A stretch of DNA of 12,982 bases from NCBI GenBank assembly GCA_964384675.1, contig CAYLNK010000187.1, positions 1 through 12,982 on the forward strand, given 5' to 3'. The notes under the pieces are model-generated. The model was not told the DNA's origin. It saw only the letters and a program-made list of their open reading frames with translations, and ran no database searches. A program made the position numbers and the translations under genes. The stretch is from CAYLNK01 sp964384675 (lineage in GTDB: Bacteria > Acidobacteriota > Thermoanaerobaculia > UBA5066). Of this stretch, positions 6,508 through 12,982 are shown one piece after another (position 1 is the first letter of the stretch; the number at the start of each line of letters is the position of its first letter).

Positions 6508-8865
6508 GTGCTGCTCCCCGGCACCCGCCTCGGCCCCTACGAAGTCCTCTCCCCCATCGGGTCCGGCGGGATGGGGGAGGTGTACCTGGCCCAGGACTCC
6601 CGGCTGGACCGCAAGGTCGCCGTGAAGATCCTCCCGCCCGCCTTCGCGGCCGACCGGGACCGGATGAGCCGTTTCCTGCGCGAGGCGAAGTCCGTTTCGG
6701 CCCTCAATCACCCGAGCATCCTGACGATCCACGACGTCGGCGAGAGCGGGGGGCACCACTACATCGCCACGGAGTTCATCGCGGGCGAGACGCTCCGCGC
6801 CCTCATCGCCCGGGGCCCGCTGGCCGTCGGATCCGTCGTGGAGATCGCGGTCCAGGCCGCGGCCGCGCTGAACGCCGCGCACGCGGCCGGCATCGTCCAC
6901 CGGGACATCAAGCCCGAGAACGTGATGGTCCGCGCCGACGGCCTCGTGAAGGTGCTCGACTTCGGGCTCTCCAAGTCGAACGACGCGCGCGGGGTCGACC
7001 CCGATGGCGAGACCCACGCCACCGCTCGCACCCAGCCCGGGGCCGTCATGGGCACCGTGTCCTACATGTCGCCCGAGCAGGCCCGCGGCAAGCCGGTCGA
7101 CCCGCGCACCGACATCTGGAGCCTCGGCGTGGTGATCTACGAGATGCTGACCGGCCGGCAGCCGTTCACGGGCGAGTCGTCGACGGACAAGCTCGTGAAC
7201 ATCCTCCACGTCGAGCCCGACCTGCTCGCGATCCAGCGGCCGGACGCGCCCCCCGAGCTCGCCGACATCGTCCGCCGGACGCTCGCCAAGGACCTCGCGG
7301 AGCGGTATCCCACCGCCTCGGACCTCGTGTCGGACCTGACGAGCCTGAGGAGGCGCCTGGAGTTCAGGGCCGAGCTCGAACGACACTCCTCGCCCGACGG
7401 AGCGACCGCGACGAAGGTGCCGGTGATCACGCCCGCGAGCGGCCCGGCGGCCCCGGCCCGGACGAGCCCGCGGCAGGCCATCGCCGTCCTCCCGTTCACC
7501 AACATGAGCGCCGACCCGGAGAACGACTACTTCTGCGACGGCCTCGCCGAGGAGCTGTCGAACGCCCTGGCCAAGATCGACGGGCTGAAGGTGGCGGCGC
7601 GCACCTCGGCCTTCGCCTTCCGGGGCAAGCAGACGAGCATCAGCGAGATCGGCCGCACGCTCGCCGTCACGAGCATCCTGGAGGGCAGCGTCCGGACCTC
7701 GCGCGGACGGATGCGGATCGCCGTGCAGCTGGTCAATGCCGCGGACGGCTACCACGTCTGGTCGGAGCGCTTCGACCGCGAGACGAAGGACGTCTTCGAC
7801 GTGCAGGACGAGATCACCCTGGCGGTCGTCGACGCGCTCAAGGTGAAGCTGCTCGGCGACGAGCGGGCGGCGGCGCTCAAGCGCGGCACGGCCGACGCCG
7901 AGGCATACCAGCTCTACCTGAAGGGCCGCTACTCCTGGAACCAGCGGACCGCCCAATCGGTGCGCGAGGCGGCCCAGCTCTACGGTCGGGCGATCGCGCG
8001 GGACCCGGGCTACGCGCTCGCGTACGCGGGCCTCGCGGAGTGCTACGTGCTCTTCTCGTGGCTGAGCGTCGAGCCACCCCGGGAGAGCATGCCCAAGGCG
8101 AGGGCGGCGGCCCTGCGGGCGCTGGAGCTGGACGGCACCCTGGCGGAGGCGCACGCGGCGCTCGGGGTCTACCTCTCCTTCTTCGCCTGGGATCAGCCCG
8201 CTTCCGAGAGGGCGCTCCGCCGGGCGATCGAGCTGAATCCGGGCTCGGCGACGGCTCACCACTGGCTCGGCAACATCGCGCTCCTGGCGATGGGCCGGTA
8301 CGACGAGTCGATCGCCGCCCTGAGGCGTGCCGCCGAGCTGGACCCGCTGGCACCGATCATCAGCTCGGACACGGGGGTGACCCTCCTCTACGCGCGACGC
8401 TTCGACGAGGCCATCGCCCAGCTCCGTCACGCCCTCTCGCTCGACGCAGGCCTCTACGTGGCCCGCTACCACATGGGGCAAGCCCTGCACTCGAAGGGGA
8501 TGTACGAGGAGGCCATCGCCGAGTACGAACGGTGCCTCGCCTCGGACGACGATCCATGGGTACTCGCCCTGCTCGCGTCCTCGCTCGCGAAGGCGGGGCG
8601 GCGGGAGGAGGCCCTCCGGCTGCGGGACCGGCTCCTCGAGGAATCCGCTCGACGCTACGTCCCCATCGTGGGACTCGCCATCGTCCACACGGCGCTCGGC
8701 GAGAAGGAGGAAGCCCTGAGGTACCTGGAGAAGGACCTCGCCGAGCGGTCTCTCTACCCGCCGTTCTACGCGCTCGACCCCGTGTTCGACGACCTGCGCG
8801 ATCACCCTGGCTTCGGCGCGCTCGTCGAGCGCGTCCGCGCCGCGAGGATGGCCTCGAGCGGCTGA
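6508..8865 (+). CDS. Soluble Ser/Thr protein kinase with TolB/FlgO-like and TPR regions
   Basis: This 785-aa Hanks-type kinase phosphorylates Ser/Thr on unknown partners. The kinase domain (about 10-285) is complete: glycine loop GSGGMGEVY (18-26), K40 in VAVK, E59, catalytic loop HRDIKPEN (131-138, D133), DFG (151-153) and SPE (188-190). After a Pro/Ala-rich linker (about 290-322) comes a TolB-N/FlgO-like domain (about 324-450; AIAVLPFTNMSADPENDYF near its start). In relatives this domain is found with adenylate cyclases, CadC-like regulators and kinases. The C-terminal 300 residues (about 465-750) are helical TPR-like repeats, for example ASERALRRAIELNPGSATAH and EAIAQLRHALSLDAG. Such repeats bind proteins. 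No membrane helix separates the parts, so it is predicted cytosolic. This domain order is common in Acidobacteriota. The GTG start has no Shine-Dalgarno sequence; the protein begins just ahead of the kinase fold, so little could be missing. Confidence 0.93.
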   Translation: MLLPGTRLGPYEVLSPIGSGGMGEVYLAQDSRLDRKVAVKILPPAFAADRDRMSRFLREAKSVSALNHPSILTIHDVGESGGHHYIATEFIAGETLRALIARGPLAVGSVVEIAVQAAAALNAAHAAGIVHRDIKPENVMVRADGLVKVLDFGLSKSNDARGVDPDGETHATARTQPGAVMGTVSYMSPEQARGKPVDPRTDIWSLGVVIYEMLTGRQPFTGESSTDKLVNILHVEPDLLAIQRPDAPPELADIVRRTLAKDLAERYPTASDLVSDLTSLRRRLEFRAELERHSSPDGATATKVPVITPASGPAAPARTSPRQAIAVLPFTNMSADPENDYFCDGLAEELSNALAKIDGLKVAARTSAFAFRGKQTSISEIGRTLAVTSILEGSVRTSRGRMRIAVQLVNAADGYHVWSERFDRETKDVFDVQDEITLAVVDALKVKLLGDERAAALKRGTADAEAYQLYLKGRYSWNQRTAQSVREAAQLYGRAIARDPGYALAYAGLAECYVLFSWLSVEPPRESMPKARAAALRALELDGTLAEAHAALGVYLSFFAWDQPASERALRRAIELNPGSATAHHWLGNIALLAMGRYDESIAALRRAAELDPLAPIISSDTGVTLLYARRFDEAIAQLRHALSLDAGLYVARYHMGQALHSKGMYEEAIAEYERCLASDDDPWVLALLASSLAKAGRREEALRLRDRLLEESARRYVPIVGLAIVHTALGEKEEALRYLEKDLAERSLYPPFYALDPVFDDLRDHPGFGALVERVRAARMASSG

Positions 8866-8869
8866 GCGC

Positions 8870-8886
8870 CCGGGTGGTCGACCCGG
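8870..8886 (+). terminator. Hairpin just after the TPR kinase stop codon
   Basis: CCGGGT (8870-8875) pairs with ACCCGG (8881-8886) across the 5-nt loop GGTCG, beginning 5 nt after the stop at 8863-8865. The placement suits a terminator or an mRNA 3'-end stabiliser. No T run follows, so classical intrinsic termination is doubtful. Confidence 0.4.
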
Positions 8887-8897
8887 ACAACGCCACC

Positions 8898-8913
8898 TGA
8901 TGCGTGTGCATCA
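8898..8913. promoter_or_regulatory. 16-bp perfect dyad between the kinase and DUF2934 genes
   Basis: TGATGC and GCATCA flank the 4-nt centre GTGT. The dyad lies 70 nt upstream of the DUF2934 start in a patch less GC-rich than its surroundings. Size and symmetry suit an operator for a dimeric regulator; it could also be a small hairpin. No regulator family is recognised from it. Confidence 0.3.
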
Positions 8914-8973
8914 TGGCTGCCGGGCGGCCGGGGGGACCAATAAGACCGTGAGCGGCGGGCGCGCGGGATCGAA

Positions 8974-8979
8974 GGGAGG
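8974..8979 (+). promoter_or_regulatory. Strong Shine-Dalgarno site fixing the DUF2934 start
   Basis: GGGAGG, preceded by GAA, lies 4 nt before the ATG at 8984. This favours that ATG over the in-frame ATG at 8900, which would add 28 residues encoded largely by the intergenic dyad and a GC-rich spacer. Confidence 0.6.
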
Positions 8980-8983
8980 CCCC

Positions 8984-9217
8984 ATGGCAGTTGACGAGGC
9001 GATCGAGGAGCAGATCCGCGAGGCGACGGAAGAGGAGACGACGAGTGTGCCGGACACCCCGGCCACGCCGCAGGCCCGGCCGGACCTGAGCGCCGCCATC
9101 GCGGAGCGAGCGTTCACCTACTGGGCCGCGAGCGGTGGGGTGCCCGGGCACGACCTGGATTTCTGGCTGAGCGCCGAGAACGACCTTTTCGGGAGCGGAG
9201 ACGGCCCGACGGCGTAG
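8984..9217 (+). CDS. Small DUF2934-family protein
   Basis: This 77-aa protein has an acidic, probably disordered N-terminal half (residues 1-34, rich in Glu, Thr and Pro). A DUF2934-like segment follows at about 37-66: IAERAFTYWAASGG, then HDLDFWLSAEND. The family's signature is an aromatic helix (A-x-x-x-W) followed by a short turn and W-L-x-A-E; W48 and W61 are visible here. The family has no established biochemical function as far as I know. There is no signal peptide or membrane segment. It has a strong Shine-Dalgarno sequence. Only 65 bp separate it from the glucan phosphorylase start on the same strand, so the two may be co-transcribed. DUF2934 proteins often occur beside glycogen or stress genes, but that is an impression from memory, not a demonstrated link. 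Confidence 0.8.
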   Translation: MAVDEAIEEQIREATEEETTSVPDTPATPQARPDLSAAIAERAFTYWAASGGVPGHDLDFWLSAENDLFGSGDGPTA

Positions 9218-9270
9218 GAAGATACGGGAGCAAGCCTGCGGCGTGAGTGGCAGGCCCCTCCGGCCGCGGG

Positions 9271-9277
9271 GAGGAGG
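9271..9277 (+). promoter_or_regulatory. Shine-Dalgarno site fixing the phosphorylase start, possibly within a hairpin
   Basis: GAGGAGG ends 5 nt before GTG at 9283, a near-ideal site. It favours that start over the GTG at 9247, which would add 12 unconserved residues. CCTCC at 9257-9261 can pair with GGAGG at 9270-9274 and would cover part of the site. A second small stem, GCCTGC (9234-9239) with GCAGGC (9250-9255), lies just upstream. Confidence 0.55.
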
Positions 9278-9282
9278 CCTGG

Positions 9283-11829
9283 GTGAGAGTCGAGTCCTTC
9301 CGCATCGTGCCGGTGCTGCCCGAACGGCTGGCGGGCCTCCGGGAGCTCGCCTATAACGTCCTCTGGTCCTGGGACGAGGAGATCCGCGCCGTCTTCACGA
9401 GGATGGACCTCTCCCTCTGGAACGAGACCAACCAGAACCCGGTCCTGCTCCTCGGACGGATCCCGCAGCAGCGCCTCGAGGAGCTTTCGCGCGACGAGGG
9501 CTTCCTCGGCTTCTACGACCGGACCCTGGAGCATCTGAGGTCGTACCTGTCCGAGACGACGTGGTGGGACCGCCGCTACCCCGAGCGCCCGCGCATCGCC
9601 TATTTCTCCGCGGAGTTCGGCCTGACGGAGAGCCTCCCGATCTACTCCGGGGGCCTGGGCGTGCTGGCCGGACACCACCTCAAGAGCGCCAGCGACCTCG
9701 GCGTCCCCGTGGTCGGCGTGGGCCTCCTCTACCAGCAGGGGTACTTCCGGCAGTACCTGACACCCGACGGCTGGCAGCAGGAGCGGTACCCGATCAACGA
9801 CTTCTACAACCTCCCGGCGCAGGTGGTCACGGACGCGGCCGGGACGCCTCTGCGCCTCCCGCTGCGCCTCGCGGGCCGGGACCTCCAGCTGGCGGTCTGG
9901 CGGGTGGAGGTGGGGCGGATCCCCCTGATCCTCCTGGACACGAACCTCCCCGAGAACCCAGAGGACCTGCAGGACGTGACGGACCAGCTCTACGGGGGCG
10001 ACCACGAGACGCGCATCCGCCAGGAGATCGTCCTCGGCATCGGCGGCATGCGGGCGCTCGAGGCGATGGGGCTCGACCCCGTCGTCTGCCACCTGAACGA
10101 GGGCCACGCCGCGTTCCTCTCTCTCGAGCGGATCCGCCAGCTGATGAGGAAGCACCGCGTGACCTTCGCCCAGGCCCTGGAGGCGACGCGAGCCGGGAGC
10201 GTCTTCACGACGCACACCCCGGTGCCGGCCGGCTTCGACGTCTTCACCGCCGATTTGATGGAGCGCTATTTCGCCGAGTACGCGGTGGAGGCCGGCATCA
10301 CCTGGAAACGGTTCCTGGAGCTGGGAGGAGGCACCCCGGGGCTGGTGAGCGAGAGCTTCAACATGGCCGGCCTGGCCCTGCGCACCTCGAGCCACGCCAA
10401 CGGCGTGAGCGAGCTCCACGGAGAGATCTCACGGGGGCTGCTGCAGAAGTACCTGCCCGAGGTGCCCGAGGAGGAGATGCCGGTCGCGCACGTCACCAAC
10501 GGGGCGCACACCCGCTCCTGTGTCTCCCGCGAGATGGCCGGGCTCTTCGACCGCTACCTGGGGGCCGACTGGTGGCGGCGCCCGGGCCTCGCGGCCACCT
10601 GGCAGGGGGTCGACAGCATCCCCGACGAGGAGCTCTGGGCCACCCACGAGAGGCGGCGCGAGCGCCTCGTCGCCTTCACGCGCAAGCGCCTCATGAGGCA
10701 GGTGGAGCAGCGGGGCGGCTCGGCCCGCGACGTGGAGAAGGCGCGGGGCGTCCTCTCCACGCGCTCGCTGACGATCGGCTTCGCCCGGCGCTTCGCCACC
10801 TACAAGAGGGCCGACCTGATCCTGCGCGACCTGGCGCGCCTCAAGCGGATCCTCCTGGAGCACGACCGCGAGGTCCAGATCATCTTCGCGGGCAAGGCTC
10901 ACCCGAAGGACGAGGCGGGCAAGCAGATGCTCAAGGCCGTCGTCGAGTTCTGCCAGCAGCCCGACGTGCGCGCCCACGCGGTTTTCCTGGAGGACTACGA
11001 CCTCGTCGTGGCGCGGTATCTGGTCCAGGGCGTCGACGTCTGGCTCAACACTCCGCGCCGGGGGCTGGAGGCGAGCGGCACCAGCGGGATGAAGGTCCTC
11101 CCGAACGGCGGCCTCAACCACTCGACGCTGGACGGCTGGTGGGCCGAGGCGTACGAGCCCGAGCTGGGCTGGGCGATCGGGCGCGGCGAGACGTACGACG
11201 ACCTGGCCTACCAGGACACGGTGGAATCGAACGCCCTCTACGACACCCTCGAGAAGGAGATCGTGCCGATCTTCTACGGGCGCGGCGCGGACGGCCTGCC
11301 GCGGACGTGGATCTCCCGCATGAAGAAGTCGATGCGCGCCCTCTCCCCCCGCTTCTCCAGCAACCGGATGGTCTGGGAGTACGGCGAGCGCTTCTATCTC
11401 CCGGCCGCGCGCGCCTTCGGCGCGGTGAGCGCGAACGGGCTCGAGATCGCCCGGGCGCTCGCGGAGTGGAAGAGGCGCGTCTTCGGGGCCTGGAGCGACG
11501 TTTCCATCCTGCAGGTGGCGACCGCGACGCCCACCACGCGGCCGGTGGGGGACGGGCTCGGCATCGAGGCGCGGGTGCAGCTCGGCACGCTCCTGCCCGA
11601 GGACGTCCTGGTCGAGGCGTACCACGGGCCGCTGGACGAGCACCGCCGGATCAAGGGAGGACAGGCGGTCCCCCTGCGCCTCGCGGAGTCCGAGGGGGGA
11701 GGCCGTCATCGCTACGCGGGCACGTTGCCCTGCACGCGAAGCGGCCTGAACGGCTACGGCGTGCGGCTCCGGCCGTTCCACGAGGACGACGGGGGGCTGC
11801 TGGCGACCGGCCTGATGAAGTGGTGGTGA
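9283..11829 (+). CDS. glgP: Alpha-glucan phosphorylase (GT35, DUF3417 subfamily)
   Basis: This 848-aa cytosolic enzyme cleaves alpha-1,4-glucan with phosphate, releasing alpha-glucose-1-phosphate from glycogen or maltodextrin. The N-terminal DUF3417 region (about 8-100; RIVPVLPERLAGLRELAYN) marks the divergent alpha-glucan phosphorylase subfamily rather than the classical E. coli GlgP/MalP type. The catalytic GT35 fold follows, with IAYFSAEFGL and the glycine-rich SGGLGVLAG (122-130). Further motifs are HLNEGHAAF, TTHTPVPAGFDVF, VTNGAHTRS, GFARRFATYKRADLI and GKAHPKDEAGK. The cofactor motif EASGTSGMK contains the PLP-binding lysine, K604. The last 130 residues (from about 720) form the subfamily's C-terminal beta region (DVLVEAYHGPLDEHRRIKGG), possibly a glucan-contact domain. 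One oddity is AGHHLK at 129-134, where I recall AGDHLK in relatives. Length is normal. Start GTG 9283 is chosen for its strong Shine-Dalgarno sequence. The gene likely shares a transcript with the DUF2934 gene. Confidence 0.95.
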   Translation: MRVESFRIVPVLPERLAGLRELAYNVLWSWDEEIRAVFTRMDLSLWNETNQNPVLLLGRIPQQRLEELSRDEGFLGFYDRTLEHLRSYLSETTWWDRRYPERPRIAYFSAEFGLTESLPIYSGGLGVLAGHHLKSASDLGVPVVGVGLLYQQGYFRQYLTPDGWQQERYPINDFYNLPAQVVTDAAGTPLRLPLRLAGRDLQLAVWRVEVGRIPLILLDTNLPENPEDLQDVTDQLYGGDHETRIRQEIVLGIGGMRALEAMGLDPVVCHLNEGHAAFLSLERIRQLMRKHRVTFAQALEATRAGSVFTTHTPVPAGFDVFTADLMERYFAEYAVEAGITWKRFLELGGGTPGLVSESFNMAGLALRTSSHANGVSELHGEISRGLLQKYLPEVPEEEMPVAHVTNGAHTRSCVSREMAGLFDRYLGADWWRRPGLAATWQGVDSIPDEELWATHERRRERLVAFTRKRLMRQVEQRGGSARDVEKARGVLSTRSLTIGFARRFATYKRADLILRDLARLKRILLEHDREVQIIFAGKAHPKDEAGKQMLKAVVEFCQQPDVRAHAVFLEDYDLVVARYLVQGVDVWLNTPRRGLEASGTSGMKVLPNGGLNHSTLDGWWAEAYEPELGWAIGRGETYDDLAYQDTVESNALYDTLEKEIVPIFYGRGADGLPRTWISRMKKSMRALSPRFSSNRMVWEYGERFYLPAARAFGAVSANGLEIARALAEWKRRVFGAWSDVSILQVATATPTTRPVGDGLGIEARVQLGTLLPEDVLVEAYHGPLDEHRRIKGGQAVPLRLAESEGGGRHRYAGTLPCTRSGLNGYGVRLRPFHEDDGGLLATGLMKWW

Positions 11830-11833
11830 AGGC

Positions 11834-11853
11834 GGGCGCGCCCGGGAGCCGGG
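11834..11853. terminator. Possible shared terminator between the phosphorylase and the membrane kinase
   Basis: The 24-bp gap between convergent stop codons is nearly all dyad: GGGCGCGCCC (11834-11843) is a perfect palindrome, and CCCGG (11841-11845) pairs with CCGGG (11849-11853) around GAG. The two overlap and would compete. No T tract is present on either strand. Confidence 0.3.
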
Positions 11854-12982
11854 TCACATCCGGTTCAGGATCCGGTTCACGTCTCTGAGGAACAGCTCGG
11901 CGGAGGCGTATCGCTCCGTCGTGTCCTTGGCGGTCAGCTCCAGGACCAGACCGAACACCTCCGGCGGGACCTGGCGCTCCGGTGCGATCGGGGGGAGCGG
12001 CTCGACGGCGTGCTTGTGAAGGAGCTCGAACGGCGAGGCCGCCGTGAACGGGAGGGCTCCCGACAGCATCCGGTACGTGATGATGCCGAGGCTGTACAGG
12101 TCCGCGCGGGGGCCCACGTCGATGGGAGTGATGGTCTCCGGGGCGCTGTAGCTCGGGGTTCCCAGGTACGTGTCGGTCCCGGTCAGACCGGCCAGGTCCA
12201 TCCGGCGCGCGATGCCGTAGTCCATCACCTTGACCTGTCCGTCCGGAAGGATCATGACGTTCTCCGGCTTCAGGTCGCGGTGCACGATTCCCTTCAGGTG
12301 GGCGTAGTCGAGCGCCAGCGCGATCCCTCGCGCGATGTGCAGCGCCTCCGCGACGGGGAGCGACCCGTGTGACCGGAGGGTCTGCTCGAGGGTCTCCCCC
12401 CGCAGGAGCTCCATGGCGATGAACGGGCGCCCGGCGTGCTCTCCCGCCTCGTAGATCCGCACGATGTTCGGGTGGTGGAGCATCGCCCCGAGCCCGCCCT
12501 CGCGGAGGAACCGCTCGGCGAAGTCCGGCTGGTCGAGGATGTGCTCGTGCGGGACCTTCAGCGCGACCGGGAAGCCGTCGCGCGTGCGCCGGGCCCTGTA
12601 CGTCGTGCCCATCCCGCCCCGGCCCAGGACGCCCTCCAGGACGTACGCGCCGAAGTGCGGATCGGTCCCGGACCGGAGGGGCCTGGATTCGACACGTGTG
12701 TAGGCCGTGGCCGGGTCGAGCGCCAGGGAGGGCGCGGACGCTTCGACGACGCCCCCACGGCTCGGCTCCCGCGTCGAGGCGACGGCGGCGGACGAGCCCG
12801 TGTCCGGCGCCACGGCGATCGGTGAGGGGGGCGAGCCTCGCCGCGCACGCCACACCAGGCCCGCCTTCACGGCGACCACGGTGACGGCGGCCGCGAGGAT
12901 GGCCCCGATCCACGTGACGGGGCGCGAGGGCCTCGTGGGATCGGGCGCGCCGTCGGAGCGGCCCGTCGGCGCAGCGGACGTC
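11854..12982 (-). CDS. Membrane-anchored Ser/Thr protein kinase, C-terminal part (cut by the right window edge)
   Basis: The frame is open from its stop at 11854 to the window edge. The first visible start is GTG at 12879, and numbering here counts from it. The kinase domain (about 78-340) has glycine loop GRGGMGTTY (86-94), K108 in VALK, E127, catalytic loop HRDLKPEN (200-207, D202), APE (246-248), and DYG (220-222) in place of the usual DFG. It should be active. Another 34 codons upstream contain no start codon. With the first ten numbered residues they encode a hydrophobic helix (about 12850-12918; VTWIGAILAAAVTVVAV) followed by RARR, preceded by a Pro/Thr/Ser-rich linker. GTG 12879 would therefore cut the helix in half and is unlikely to be the true start. 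The positive residues place the kinase in the cytosol, so an unseen N-terminal domain lies outside the membrane. Between helix and kinase is a disordered Ser/Pro/Ala-rich linker (about 15-72). Confidence 0.9.
   Translation of the reverse strand, partial: TSAAPTGRSDGAPDPTRPSRPVTWIGAILAAAVTVVAVKAGLVWRARRGSPPSPIAVAPDTGSSAAVASTREPSRGGVVEASAPSLALDPATAYTRVESRPLRSGTDPHFGAYVLEGVLGRGGMGTTYRARRTRDGFPVALKVPHEHILDQPDFAERFLREGGLGAMLHHPNIVRIYEAGEHAGRPFIAMELLRGETLEQTLRSHGSLPVAEALHIARGIALALDYAHLKGIVHRDLKPENVMILPDGQVKVMDYGIARRMDLAGLTGTDTYLGTPSYSAPETITPIDVGPRADLYSLGIITYRMLSGALPFTAASPFELLHKHAVEPLPPIAPERQVPPEVFGLVLELTAKDTTERYASAELFLRDVNRILNRM

Noticed and set aside
5610..6524. 304-codon minus-strand frame over the hydrolase
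   Set aside because: It is a shifted frame over the nitrilase-superfamily gene; the catalytic triad is only in the frame 5687-6478.
6475..8805. 776-codon frame antisense to the TPR kinase
   Set aside because: It is a charge-rich antisense shadow of a gene with intact kinase motifs; no family features are visible.
11858..11879. Direct repeat ATCCGGTTCA in two copies
   Set aside because: It lies inside the kinase coding region and encodes the repeated residues of its C-terminus (NRILNRM). It is too short to suggest a mobile element or binding array.
9561..11888. Long plus-strand frame overlapping the phosphorylase, and antisense frames at 9118-10419 and 10429-11781
   Set aside because: All are shadows of the phosphorylase gene with Pro/Arg- or Glu/Asp-rich compositions and no recognisable domain.
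1..12982. tRNA, rRNA, CRISPR array, insertion sequence, phage or attachment site
   Set aside because: No repeat-spacer pattern, terminal inverted repeats, transposase or integrase motifs, or RNA gene signatures were seen. Gaps between genes are all under about 190 bp.

Overview
This is a GC-rich (about 70% by eye), densely coded bacterial chromosome segment. Three gene families together point to Acidobacteriota: two unusually long MacB/FtsX-type permeases of the ADOP kind (acidobacterial duplicated orphan permeases), a Hanks-type kinase fused to a TolB/FlgO-like domain and TPRs, and a DUF2934 protein beside an alpha-glucan phosphorylase. Gemmatimonadota or a related deep-soil or thermophilic lineage cannot be excluded. 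I see no tRNA, rRNA, CRISPR array, insertion sequence or phage gene, so the window reads as ordinary chromosome.

Layout from left to right. A short reading frame with a signal-peptide-like N-terminus leaves the left edge on the minus strand (1-124). A divergent gap with a strong hairpin follows. Next come ADOP permease 1 (plus, 299-2611) and ADOP permease 2 (minus, 2642-5113), tail to tail. A second divergent gap with several hairpins precedes a small cysteine-rich protein (plus, 5311-5613), which converges on a carbon-nitrogen hydrolase (minus, 5687-6478). That gene is divergent, over only 29 bp, from a soluble Ser/Thr kinase with TolB-like and TPR regions (plus, 6508-8865). After a hairpin, a probable two-gene unit encodes a DUF2934 protein (8984-9217) and an alpha-glucan phosphorylase (9283-11829). 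The phosphorylase converges on a second Ser/Thr kinase (minus, 11854 to the right edge).

How the genes may work together. The phosphorylase is the only enzyme here whose reaction can be stated with confidence: phosphorolysis of storage glucan to glucose-1-phosphate. The hydrolase acts on an unknown amide or nitrile. The kinases and permeases look like signalling and envelope-transport components without identified partners. The rightmost kinase frame stays open to the window edge and encodes a transmembrane helix just upstream of the first visible start codon. It is therefore the cytosolic C-terminal half of a larger membrane protein with inverted topology.

Nothing here is clearly a new system. 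The signals most worth a second look are non-coding. Both ADOP genes have a perfect-stem hairpin with near-identical arms exactly 104 nt before the start codon. The first of these can fold in two mutually exclusive ways. Several promoter-proximal genes have TAnnnT boxes almost touching their start codons and no Shine-Dalgarno sequence, which suggests leaderless or very short-leader transcription.
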